Shown here piece after piece: positions 1 through 8,726 of a DNA stretch of 25,800 nt. The position numbers and the translations under genes are program-made. The stretch is taken from contig JANLTP010000013.1 in NCBI GenBank assembly GCA_031363055.1, positions 1-25,800 on the forward strand. The letters are read 5' to 3'. The stretch comes from JANLTP01 sp031363055. Its GTDB lineage: Bacteria > Pseudomonadota > Gammaproteobacteria > Burkholderiales > Burkholderiaceae_E. How positions within the stretch are numbered: the stretch's first letter is position 1; each line of letters opens with the position of its first letter. The notes below the pieces were generated by a model. The model searched no databases, was not told where the DNA came from, and saw only the letters and a list, made by a program, of their open reading frames with translations.

Positions 1-89
1 GAAAGTACGCCTCGTGTCGGTCTCGTGCCAACGCAAGGCGACCTGACTCCGGTGTCCCGCTCAGCCAAGGGCGCTCGACCAGTTCGTTG
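1..89 (-). repeat. 89-bp inverted copy of an internal pglX segment
   Basis: Bases 1-89 are the exact reverse complement of bases 451-539, which lie inside pglX (roughly residues 80-109). I compared them base by base and found no mismatch; identity stops at 89/90 and 450/451. The copy sits at the very start of the window and interrupts the reading frame of the gene whose tail runs from 90 to 215. It may be a fold-back artefact at a contig end, or a real inverted pglX fragment upstream; pglX inversion is known in some type 1 BREX loci. Confidence 0.95.
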
Positions 90-215
90 CCCAATGTCAT
101 GCGCAAGACCGACTACCACACGCTCGCGCCCTACGTGACTGCTGCAACTATCGATTCAGAAGTAATCAAGGTGTTGGACGAGATTGACCGAGTATCGAAG
201 CAAGGCCTGCAGTGA
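90..215 (+). CDS. C-terminal tail of the gene upstream of pglX (possibly pglW), partial
   Basis: An open frame with the tail ...YVTAATIDSEVIKVLDEIDR... ends at TGA 213-215, overlapping the GTG start of pglX (212) in a GTGA junction like the one between brxD and brxHI. About 41 residues belong to the real gene. The frame stays open back through bases 1-89, but those bases are the inverted pglX copy and so are not its native sequence. In type 2 BREX loci the gene before pglX is usually pglW, a large serine/threonine kinase. No kinase motif is visible in this short tail, so that identity is inferred from gene order only. Confidence 0.55.
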   Translation, partial: PNVMRKTDYHTLAPYVTAATIDSEVIKVLDEIDRVSKQGLQ

Positions 216-3200
216 TTAATCCGCCACAACTGCTCGCGGATCTCACGCGACTGCTCAAGCGACTCGAAGACGACCTTCGACTGCGTATCGAGGATTTGGC
301 CGAGCTTAAGACCAGCCTGCAAGTGGAGTGGCAGGCGGCTCGGGACGCCGACCGCACAGCAGAAACGTTCGAGAGCTGGGCTGACCAAGTTATCACGCAA
401 GCCGGCGTGCACTGGCTGCTGAGTTGCGTGTTCCTGCGCTTCATTGAAGACAACGAACTGGTCGAGCGCCCTTGGCTGAGCGGGACACCGGAGTCAGGTC
501 GCCTTGCGTTGGCACGAGACCGACACGAGGCGTACTTTCTTGCGAAACCGCTGGAGAGCGACCGCGACTACCTGTTGGCATGCTTCCGCGAGGCCAGCGC
601 ACTGCCGGGGCTGCATACTTTTTTCGACGAGAGACACAACCCGGCATTTCGCCTCGGCATCAGCGGCGATGCGGCAATGGCCCTGCGCCAGTTCTGGCAG
701 CAGGTAAGCCCGAACACCGGCAGCCTCGCTCATGACTTCACCGACCCGACATGGAACACCCGATTCCTTGGCGACTTGTATCAGGATCTTTCAGAAGCCA
801 CTCGCAAGCGTTACGCGTTGCTACAAACGCCTGAGTTTGTCGAGGAGTTCATCCTCGACCGCACGCTGACGCCGGCCATCCGTGAATTCGGATTTCGCGA
901 AGTGCGGATGATCGACCCGACTTGTGGATCGGGCCACTTCCTGCTCGGAGGCTTTCATCGTCTTGTCAAAGAATGGACGCGACATGAACCGGCACGCAAT
1001 TCACGCAATATCACGCAACGGGCACTGAATGCCGTCGCTGGCGTAGATCTGAACCCGTTCGCGGTTGCAATCTCGCGGTTCCGACTGCTAGTAGCGGCAC
1101 TGCTGGCCAGCGACGTGCGGCGGCTGAGCGAAGCGCCAGACTTCCACATTAATGTGGCCATCGGCGACAGCCTTTTGCACGGCAAGCGATTCGGCCTCAT
1201 GGTGACCGACGATATGTTCCAAGGCAAAGAACACTTCGCCAATACCGGCCTGGGCCACGCCTACGCCACTGAGGACTTGGGAGAAGTGCAGCGTATCCTC
1301 GGCACGCAGTACCACGCAGTTGTGGGCAATCCGCCGTACATTGTCGTCAAAGACGCCGCGCTGAACGCCGCCTATCGACGCTACTACGCGAGCTGCCACC
1401 GCCAGTACTCGCTCGGCGTGCCATTTACTCAGCGCTTTTTCGAGCTAGCCATCACCGGGCGCGACAAACAACCTGCGGGGTACGTAGGCCTAATTTCGGC
1501 CAATTCGTTCATGAAACGCGAGTTTGGGTCAAAGCTCATCGAGCAAGTGCTACCGCGCCTTGACTTGACCCATGTAGTTGATACCTCTGGCGCCTACATC
1601 CCTGGGCACGGCATTCCAACGGCAATTCTTTTCGGTCGACATCGCATGCCGTTTGAGAGTGCAGTACGCACTGTAATGGGCATCAAGGGCGAGCCAGGCG
1701 CACCGGATGACGCGTCGTTAGGGCTTGTATGGACAGCGATCCTCTCGCAGATAGACCATGCTGATTCAGAGAGCAGCTTTGTAAGCGTGGCAGACATCGA
1801 ACGAGCGGTGCTCGGTGTGCACCCGTGGAGCATCGGCGGTGGAGGTGCGAAAGAGGTCAAGGAGTCAATTGAAGCTTGCGAAAGGCGTCTCGGCGACGAG
1901 ACCACGGCGATAGGACGAGTAACTCACACCGGAGCAGATGATGTCTACTTTGGCTGGAGTCGAGACTGGCGAAGGCGCGGAGTTGAACTCCGCGACTTGG
2001 TACCGCTTGTCGAGGGCGATGTTATTAGGGACTGGACTGCTATCAACGATACGCAACTACTTTTCCCGTATGACTCTCAGTTGAAACCGGTCATCGAGAA
2101 CGGTTCCCGAGTCGAGCGACATCTTTGGACATATAAGCAGTCTCTAAGTATTCGACGCGAACCTGGAGGTACCCACGAGGAGATCGGATTAACGTGGTTT
2201 GAATGGAGTCGATTTCAGCGAGAACGATTTCTTGTACCTTTGAGCATTGGCTTTGCCTTCGTCGCCACGCACAACCACTTCGTTCTCGACAGGGGTGGCC
2301 GGGTATTCAATCGTTCCGCACCTGTAATCAAATTGCCGGCTACTGCATGTGAGGAAGATCATCTTGGGCTGCTCGGGTTGCTCAACTCATCGATCGCGTG
2401 CTTCTGGTGCCAACAGGTTTGTCATAACAAGGGCGGACCGGGTGGCGGCAGCTCCAAGGACGAAAAGTGGCACGACTTCTATGAGTTCAGCTCAACGGCT
2501 CTAAGGGAATTCCCACTTTCGGGTTCACGCCCGATAGAAATTGCACGCCAACTGGATCGCCTCGCAAATGACTTGGCAGCAACGCTTCCGATGGCGCTTC
2601 TTTCGGATACGACCAATGACAACCGTCCGGTTCCAACGCGTGCTGACCTTAATGCGGCCCGTACGCATGCACAGAGCCTACGTCGACAAATGATCGCTTG
2701 GCAGGAAGAGTTGGACTGGCACTGCTACGGACTCTACGATCTGCTCCCGTCTAGCGGCAGGCCCTATGCCTTCACATTTGCCCTCCCGCCTCAGGTCGCC
2801 CCTGGCGAGCGCGCGTTTGAGATCGTCATCGCGAGGCGCGTTTCACAAGGGCGGCTCGAAACGCGCTGGTTCGAGTGGCTTGGCATAACGCCTACACTTG
2901 ACATCCCCGACCACTGGCCAGAGGACTATCGCCAAGTCGTCGCGCGACGAATTGAGCTGATTAATAGCGACCGCAGCATCGGCTTGCTCGAAGGCATGAA
3001 CTGCAAGCGGCGGTGGGAAACGTCGCCGTGGGCTGACCTAGAGCGCAACGCCCTTCGCGCTAGCTTGCTCGACCTACTCGAATCCCCGCGCTTTTGGCAT
3101 GCCGGCTCGCGTCCGGCACAAGTCACAACGACCAATCGCCTAGCGGACGCTGTGCGCGACGATGCCGATTTCATGGGAATCGCAGCACTTTACAGAGGGC

Positions 3201-3829
3201 ACGCCGACTTCAATCTCAGTCAGCTCATCGTCGACCTCGTAGTCGACGAGGCCGTGCCCTTCCTGCCCGCGCTGCGCCACACTAGCACCGGCTTGCGCAT
3301 ACGTGCGCAATGGGAACACACTTGGGCGATTCAGCGCAGAGAAGATGCCGGCGAACTTGTCGGCAAAATTCCCATCCCGCCGAAGTACCATAACAAAGAC
3401 TTTTTGAATGCAAACTTCTGGCGCTTGCGCGGTGGCTTTGACGTTCCTAAAGAGCGCTGGGTGAGCTTTCCGGGCTGTGAGCGCGGTGCCGACACGAGCC
3501 TGCCCATTGCGTGGGCTGGTTGGAATCAACTGCAGCATGCCACCGCCCTCGCCGCCTACTACTTGGAAATGAAGGACACCGAGGGCTGGAGGCCCACCCG
3601 GTTGCAACCCCTGCTCGCCGGCCTGCTGGAGTTGGTACCTTGGTTGGAACAGTGGCACAACGAGATCGACCCGGTATATGGCGAGCGTATGGGCGCGTAC
3701 TACAAGAGCTTTGTCAACCAGGAGGCCCAAATGCTGGGCTTCACGCTTGACGACCTCAGGACCTGGAAGCCCCTTGCCACATCGGCCAAGCGCGTACGCG
3801 AGAAGACAGCGATCAGGCCGGAGCGTTGA
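212..3829 (+). CDS. pglX: BREX-2 adenine-specific DNA methyltransferase PglX
   Basis: A 1205-residue protein starting at GTG 212, which overlaps the stop of the preceding gene. The SAM-binding motif DPTCGSG lies at residues 235-241 and the amino-methyltransferase catalytic motif NPPY at 373-376, followed by a long C-terminal half typical of PglX (family length about 1200). In BREX, PglX methylates one strand of a non-palindromic site to mark host DNA and is also needed for phage exclusion. Its neighbours pglY, pglZ, brxD and brxHI fit type 2. The frame is intact. Bases 451-539 inside it reappear inverted at the start of the window. Type 2 membership follows from the gene set; methylation specificity cannot be read from the sequence. 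Confidence 0.93.
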   Translation: MINPPQLLADLTRLLKRLEDDLRLRIEDLAELKTSLQVEWQAARDADRTAETFESWADQVITQAGVHWLLSCVFLRFIEDNELVERPWLSGTPESGRLALARDRHEAYFLAKPLESDRDYLLACFREASALPGLHTFFDERHNPAFRLGISGDAAMALRQFWQQVSPNTGSLAHDFTDPTWNTRFLGDLYQDLSEATRKRYALLQTPEFVEEFILDRTLTPAIREFGFREVRMIDPTCGSGHFLLGGFHRLVKEWTRHEPARNSRNITQRALNAVAGVDLNPFAVAISRFRLLVAALLASDVRRLSEAPDFHINVAIGDSLLHGKRFGLMVTDDMFQGKEHFANTGLGHAYATEDLGEVQRILGTQYHAVVGNPPYIVVKDAALNAAYRRYYASCHRQYSLGVPFTQRFFELAITGRDKQPAGYVGLISANSFMKREFGSKLIEQVLPRLDLTHVVDTSGAYIPGHGIPTAILFGRHRMPFESAVRTVMGIKGEPGAPDDASLGLVWTAILSQIDHADSESSFVSVADIERAVLGVHPWSIGGGGAKEVKESIEACERRLGDETTAIGRVTHTGADDVYFGWSRDWRRRGVELRDLVPLVEGDVIRDWTAINDTQLLFPYDSQLKPVIENGSRVERHLWTYKQSLSIRREPGGTHEEIGLTWFEWSRFQRERFLVPLSIGFAFVATHNHFVLDRGGRVFNRSAPVIKLPATACEEDHLGLLGLLNSSIACFWCQQVCHNKGGPGGGSSKDEKWHDFYEFSSTALREFPLSGSRPIEIARQLDRLANDLAATLPMALLSDTTNDNRPVPTRADLNAARTHAQSLRRQMIAWQEELDWHCYGLYDLLPSSGRPYAFTFALPPQVAPGERAFEIVIARRVSQGRLETRWFEWLGITPTLDIPDHWPEDYRQVVARRIELINSDRSIGLLEGMNCKRRWETSPWADLERNALRASLLDLLESPRFWHAGSRPAQVTTTNRLADAVRDDADFMGIAALYRGHADFNLSQLIVDLVVDEAVPFLPALRHTSTGLRIRAQWEHTWAIQRREDAGELVGKIPIPPKYHNKDFLNANFWRLRGGFDVPKERWVSFPGCERGADTSLPIAWAGWNQLQHATALAAYYLEMKDTEGWRPTRLQPLLAGLLELVPWLEQWHNEIDPVYGERMGAYYKSFVNQEAQMLGFTLDDLRTWKPLATSAKRVREKTAIRPER

Positions 3830-3832
3830 CCC

Positions 3833-4906
3833 ATGTTTGACCGCAATACACCCTTCAACGACTTGCTGCCGCTGCCTCCAGCAGCGGAGATAGAAACCGC
3901 CACCGTCCTGAAAAAAGCGATCACCGCCAGCCGCGCACTGGCCGAGCTAAAAGGCATGGCCGAGCGCATGCCGAATCAAGCCATGTTGATCGACAGCCTG
4001 GTGCTGCAGGAAGCGCGCGCGTCGTCGGAAATCGAGAACATCCTGACGACCAACGACGAGCTCTTCAAGGCTGCTTCGGATGAGGCGATGCCGGCCAGCG
4101 CCGAGGCCAAGGAGGTGTTGCGCTACCGGCAGGCGTTGAACCACGGCTTCCGGCAGATCAAGGATCGACCGCTCGCCACGGGGCTCTTCATCGAGATCGC
4201 GCAGCTCATCAAGCTAACTGATTTCAACGTTCGCCGAACGCCGGGCACTCGCATCGCCAACAGTCGCGGTGAGACCATCTACACGCCACCCGAAGGTGAA
4301 TCGATCATTCGCGACAAACTTCGCGACCTCGAGAATTTCATGCACGCCGACAATGGCCTTGATGTGCTGGTGAAGATGGCGCTGGTGCATTATCAGTTCG
4401 AGGCCATTCACCCCTTTCCGGATGGCAACGGCCGCACGGGGCGTATCCTGAACATTCTGTACTTGGTGGACCGAGGGCTGTTGAATCTGCCAGTGCTCTA
4501 CTTGTCTCGCCACATCATCGATCACAAACCAGCGTACTACGAGGGCCTGCGGCGAGTGACCGAAGAAGGCGCCTGGGGCGACTGGGTGTTGTACATGCTG
4601 GACGCAGTGGAGCAGACTTCGCTGCGCACTCGGCAGCAGATCACGGACATCCTGGCGCTGATGGAGGCTGTGCGTGAGCGGGTGCAACGCGACGCGCCGG
4701 GCGTGTATAGCAAGGACCTGATCGAGCAAATCTTCCGGCAACCCTACTGCAAAATTCAGTTCCTCGAACGTGCAGGCATGGGCACGCGGCAGACTTGCGC
4801 CAAGTACCTTCGTGAGCTGGAGCGGTTGGGGGTGCTACACGGCCAGAAGTTCGGCCGCGAGGTGTACTTTATCAACCATGCCCTGTTCCAACTGCTGACG
4901 CGATGA
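3833..4906 (+). CDS. Fic-family protein (class II AMPylase type) embedded in the BREX locus
   Basis: A 357-residue Fic protein starting 3 bp after the pglX stop, so almost certainly co-transcribed with it. The catalytic motif HPFPDGNGRTGR begins at His193 and matches HxFx(D/E)GNGRxxR. An N-terminal auto-inhibitory motif of the (S/T)xxxE(G/N) form is present as S64-S-E-I-E68-N69, placing it in class II. The last 60 or so residues look like a winged-helix DNA-binding domain, common in this Fic subfamily. Fic enzymes usually transfer AMP from ATP to a hydroxyl side chain of a target protein; the target here is unknown. Fic is not a core BREX-2 component, so this is an accessory insertion. It could modify a BREX protein, regulate the operon, or be a passenger. 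A near-identical second copy begins at about 25486. Confidence 0.92.
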   Translation: MFDRNTPFNDLLPLPPAAEIETATVLKKAITASRALAELKGMAERMPNQAMLIDSLVLQEARASSEIENILTTNDELFKAASDEAMPASAEAKEVLRYRQALNHGFRQIKDRPLATGLFIEIAQLIKLTDFNVRRTPGTRIANSRGETIYTPPEGESIIRDKLRDLENFMHADNGLDVLVKMALVHYQFEAIHPFPDGNGRTGRILNILYLVDRGLLNLPVLYLSRHIIDHKPAYYEGLRRVTEEGAWGDWVLYMLDAVEQTSLRTRQQITDILALMEAVRERVQRDAPGVYSKDLIEQIFRQPYCKIQFLERAGMGTRQTCAKYLRELERLGVLHGQKFGREVYFINHALFQLLTR

Positions 4907-4935
4907 GTCGGTCCACCCACTCCCCGGCAGCATAT

Positions 4936-4961
4936 GTTAAAAATACACCATTATTTTTAAC
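4936..4961. promoter_or_regulatory. Perfect inverted repeat between fic and pglY, candidate operator
   Basis: The arms GTTAAAAATA (4936-4945) and TATTTTTAAC (4952-4961) are perfect reverse complements separated by six bases (CACCAT). The element is strikingly AT-rich against GC-rich surroundings. It lies 29 bp after the fic stop and 72 bp before the chosen pglY start. The low-GC arms and the lack of a following T-run argue against an intrinsic terminator. A dimeric DNA-binding protein site is more likely, and the winged helix of the preceding Fic protein is an obvious candidate binder. Confidence 0.7.
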
Positions 4962-5033
4962 ACGTCTTACCCACATGTTCGTTTGGGCAACATGTCCGCC
5001 CCGCGAATTGGACTGTCGCGAAGGAATCTACCC

Positions 5034-8000
5034 ATGCCGCTGCTGAAAGACCTGATCCTAATCCCGGAGCGGGTGCACCAGGGCGACTTCGTGCTTCAGT
5101 TATCAAAAGGGGTCACCGAACCCGAGCAGACGCTGCGCGACTACGTGGTGACCCCACAACTGGTCGATGCCTTCAGCAATGCCCTGGGATTCATTGAGCA
5201 AGCTGTACAGACCAATGGCAGTAAGGCTGCCTACCTGCATGGCAGTTTCGGCTCCGGCAAAAGCCACTTCATGGCGGTGCTCAGCCTCCTGCTGGCCGGC
5301 AACACCCAGGCGCGTTCGATCCCTGAACTAGCCAATGTCGTCGCGCGCCACAGTTGGACACACGGACGCAAATTTCTGCTCGTACCGTACCACATGATCG
5401 GTGCCCGCGATATGGAGTCGGCCATCCTGGGTCAGTACGCCGAGTTCGTGCGCAATAAGCACCCGGACGCGCCGGTACCTGGCTTTTACCTGGCCGAGGG
5501 TCTGTTCAAGGACGCAAGGGACCTGCGGGGACGTATGGGCGACGACCCTTTCTTCGCCCAGTTGAGTAAGCCCGCAGCCAGCGGCGGCGGTGGTTGGGGC
5601 GAGTTCGACAGCGGCTGGGACCCTACCAGCTTCGAAGCGGCCATGCTGGAGCCACCCAATGGCGAGGAGCGTTCACGGTTGGTTGGCGACCTGATCACGC
5701 AGTACTTCTCGGCGTACCGAAGCCTGGCCGGTAGCGGCGAGTCGTTCGTCTCGCTCGACGACGGTCTGAGCATCATGAGCCGCCACGCACAGGCACTAGG
5801 GTACGACGCCGTCATCTTGTTTCTGGATGAACTGGTGCTCTGGCTCGCGAGCCACGCCGCCGATGTCAATTTTGTCAGCCGCGAAGGCACAAAGCTCGTA
5901 AAGCTGGTGGAGGCCACCAACGCCGACCGACCCATCCCGTTAATCAGTTTTGTAGCCCGCCAGCGCGACTTGCGGGATCTCGTCGGCGAGAACCTCGCCG
6001 GCGCCGTGCAACTGCAGTTCAGCGACGTGCTCAAACATTGGGAAGCGCGCTTTCACCGCATCACCTTGGAAGATCGGAACCTGCCGGCGATCGCGGAGAA
6101 GCGCGTGCTGCGCCCGGTGAATGAAGCCGCCCGCCAGACACTGCAAGCGGCGTTCGACGATGTGATGAAAATGCGCAAGGACGTGCTCGACACCCTGCTC
6201 ACCAGCACGGCCGACCGGGAGATGTTCCGCAAGGTCTATCCGTTCAGCCCGGCGTTGGTGCAGACCCTGATCGCCGTCTCTGCGGCGCTGCAGCGCGAGC
6301 GAACAGCGCTCAAGCTGATGCTGCAGTTGTTGGTGGACCGCAGAGCCGACCTGGAACTCGGACAGTTAATCCCCGTCGGTGACCTGTACGACGCCATTGT
6401 TGATGGCGACGAACCGTTCTCTGAAGGCATGCGAATACATTTCGACAACGCCAAGCGTCTGTACAACCAGCGCTTGCTGCCCATGCTCGAGCGCAATCAC
6501 AGCGCGACGTGGGAGGCAGTGAAGCTCGGCCTGGCTGAACCTATGGCCGCCAAAAACTTGCGCAATGACGCCCGCCTGCTGAAGACATTGCTGCTCGGTG
6601 CGCTGGTGCCAGAGGTGGAGTCGCTCAAGGGCCTGACCGCGCAGCGCTTGGCCGCACTGAACCACGGCACCTTTCGCTCGCCTATTCCGGGGCGCGAGGC
6701 GCAAGACGTGCTGCGCAAGTGCCGTGACTGGGCGAGTGAGATCGGCGAGCTCAAGATCACTGAAGATCAGAACCCGGTGATTTCAATTCAGGTCACAGGT
6801 ATCGACATCGAGCCCATTCTTCGCGCGGCTGAGGCCAACGACAACGCTGGCAATCGACGTAAGAAGATCCGCGAAACCCTGTTCGAACAGTTAGGAATTC
6901 ACGACGCTGGCGGGTTATTCACGAGCTACGATTTTCTCTGGCGCGGCACGCGGCGAGAAGTCGAGGTGTTGTACGAAAACGTCCGTGAGATGACCGACGA
7001 CCGCCTGCGTGGCCGCTCGGGCACCTGGTCGGTGGTGGTGGACTTTCCGTTCGATGATTTGAACTTCGGGCCGGCGGATGATTTGGCTCGCCTCAGCGCG
7101 TATCGGGGCGGCGAAACGCAGACACTGGTGTGGCTGCCGTCCTTTCTCAGCAACAAGGCCCTGGCCGATCTGGGTCGTCTCGTTGTGCTCGATTACATTC
7201 TGCAAGGCGAGCGCTTTGACAACTACGCTACACACCTGTCGTTTGTTGATCGCGTGCAGGCCAAGGCGATCGCCAGAAATCAGCTTGGCCAATTGCAAAT
7301 CAAGCTTCGCTCGCAACTGGAAGCGGCCTACGGGATCAGCGCCGAACCGCGAGATGCCGTGAGCATCCCACTCTCGGCGGACCAGCAATTCCAGTCGCTC
7401 GATCCGACTCTATCGCCGCGCCCGCCAGTCGGCGCCGATTTTCGGAGCGCGTTCGATAGCCTGTTGGGACAGTTGTTTGCCCACCAGTACCCGGCACACC
7501 CCGAGTTCGACACCGAGATCAAGGCCAGTGTCATCAAGAAGGTCTGGCCCGAGGTGCAGAAGGCCATCGAAGCAACTGGCCAGCGGGGCCTGGTTCAGGA
7601 TACCTCGACCCGCAAGCTGGTACGCGCCGTCGTGAACCCTTGTCAGCTCGGCCAGATGGGCGAGACCCACTTGTTGATCGAACCTCACTGGCAGTCGCGT
7701 TTCGGACAGAGCCACGCCCGCGAGGGCGGTGGGTTGATCACTGTGGCGAAACTGCGCCGTTGGATCGATAGCCCGACGCCGATGGGACTGCCCATCGAGT
7801 TGCAGAACTTGATCATCCTGACGTATGCGGCCTCAACCAACCGCCGCTTTACGATGCGTGGCGGGCCGGTAGAGCCCACTGTCGACAGCCTGTCCGACGA
7901 ACTGGAACTCAAAGAGCAGACCTTACCCGATCCTGCCGACTGGGAGAAAGCACTGCAACGCGCCTCCGTTCTATTTGGTCTGACGCTCGCGCAGACCCTC

Positions 8001-8726
8001 AATGCGGCCAACGTGGGTCGCTTGGTCGATGAGGTGAAAGTTGCGGCCAATGGCAAGCGCGAGGCCGTCGGCAGACTGCTCGCCCAAGTCCGTGATCGCT
8101 CGACCCGCTATGCAGCGGGCGTTGCCGGTGCCCGACAGCAATCGGCAGAATCTGCGCAGGCGCTGTTGGCCACGCTCACGCAGACTTCGGAAGGCGAAGT
8201 CGTGTCGTCGCTGGCCACCTCGACCCTGAATACCTCGGAAGCAGCGGTAGGCCGCACCCTGGGCCAAGCGCAATCGTGCGCCGATTCGCTCGCCAGCGGC
8301 AACTGGCAGTTATTCGATGTGGTCCGCGATCTTGGCGACAATCGCCGTGCAGCGGCGATGGGCATCCTATCGCGCCTTGGCGAGGTATTGACCGCCGACG
8401 AACATGTCGTGCCACTCAAGTCGCGATTGGCAGAGCTTGAACGAGATGCCATGCGATTGCTGGCGAGCGCGCCGCCGGCGCCGCCTGTGCCCGAACCTGT
8501 ACCACTGTTGCCCGTCGGGAGCCCTGCGCCTGTGCCGTTGCCGCCGATGTTGCCAACTGCACCGGGCGTCAAGTTCCCAGAGTTGGTGGATGAGAAACAG
8601 GCGCTCCACCTCAGGGGTACCGATGCCGCAGCGGCGCTGGACGAGCTGAAGGCGCGCATGGCAAACGACCGCGATCTGGAACTGACCCTCAGTTGGCGGC
8701 TGGAGCGCAAGGGCACGACGTTATGA
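5034..8726 (+). CDS. pglY: BREX-2 P-loop ATPase PglY
   Basis: About 1230 residues, the usual size of PglY. I chose ATG 5034 (MPLLKDLILIP...) because GAAGG lies about 9 bases upstream; in-frame starts at 4983 and 4992 lack a comparable site. Walker A is GSFGSGKS at residues 70-77 and Walker B is a hydrophobic run ending Asp265-Glu266. A proline-rich linker (around residues 1144-1178) joins the main body to a short C-terminal segment, an apparent hinge. PglY is a large nucleotide-binding protein required for type 2 BREX defence; its exact activity is not established. The stop overlaps the pglZ start (ATGA). The 127-bp gap before it contains the palindrome at 4936, so pglY is probably first in a second transcriptional block. 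Confidence 0.9.
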   Translation: MPLLKDLILIPERVHQGDFVLQLSKGVTEPEQTLRDYVVTPQLVDAFSNALGFIEQAVQTNGSKAAYLHGSFGSGKSHFMAVLSLLLAGNTQARSIPELANVVARHSWTHGRKFLLVPYHMIGARDMESAILGQYAEFVRNKHPDAPVPGFYLAEGLFKDARDLRGRMGDDPFFAQLSKPAASGGGGWGEFDSGWDPTSFEAAMLEPPNGEERSRLVGDLITQYFSAYRSLAGSGESFVSLDDGLSIMSRHAQALGYDAVILFLDELVLWLASHAADVNFVSREGTKLVKLVEATNADRPIPLISFVARQRDLRDLVGENLAGAVQLQFSDVLKHWEARFHRITLEDRNLPAIAEKRVLRPVNEAARQTLQAAFDDVMKMRKDVLDTLLTSTADREMFRKVYPFSPALVQTLIAVSAALQRERTALKLMLQLLVDRRADLELGQLIPVGDLYDAIVDGDEPFSEGMRIHFDNAKRLYNQRLLPMLERNHSATWEAVKLGLAEPMAAKNLRNDARLLKTLLLGALVPEVESLKGLTAQRLAALNHGTFRSPIPGREAQDVLRKCRDWASEIGELKITEDQNPVISIQVTGIDIEPILRAAEANDNAGNRRKKIRETLFEQLGIHDAGGLFTSYDFLWRGTRREVEVLYENVREMTDDRLRGRSGTWSVVVDFPFDDLNFGPADDLARLSAYRGGETQTLVWLPSFLSNKALADLGRLVVLDYILQGERFDNYATHLSFVDRVQAKAIARNQLGQLQIKLRSQLEAAYGISAEPRDAVSIPLSADQQFQSLDPTLSPRPPVGADFRSAFDSLLGQLFAHQYPAHPEFDTEIKASVIKKVWPEVQKAIEATGQRGLVQDTSTRKLVRAVVNPCQLGQMGETHLLIEPHWQSRFGQSHAREGGGLITVAKLRRWIDSPTPMGLPIELQNLIILTYAASTNRRFTMRGGPVEPTVDSLSDELELKEQTLPDPADWEKALQRASVLFGLTLAQTLNAANVGRLVDEVKVAANGKREAVGRLLAQVRDRSTRYAAGVAGARQQSAESAQALLATLTQTSEGEVVSSLATSTLNTSEAAVGRTLGQAQSCADSLASGNWQLFDVVRDLGDNRRAAAMGILSRLGEVLTADEHVVPLKSRLAELERDAMRLLASAPPAPPVPEPVPLLPVGSPAPVPLPPMLPTAPGVKFPELVDEKQALHLRGTDAAAALDELKARMANDRDLELTLSWRLERKGTTL

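Noticed and set aside
3140..3730. 196-codon minus-strand frame inside pglX
   Set aside because: Shadow of pglX, with no independent start signal or family pattern.
4936..4961. The palindrome as an intrinsic terminator after fic
   Set aside because: The stem is almost entirely A/T and is not followed by a T-run, so a stable terminator hairpin is unlikely.
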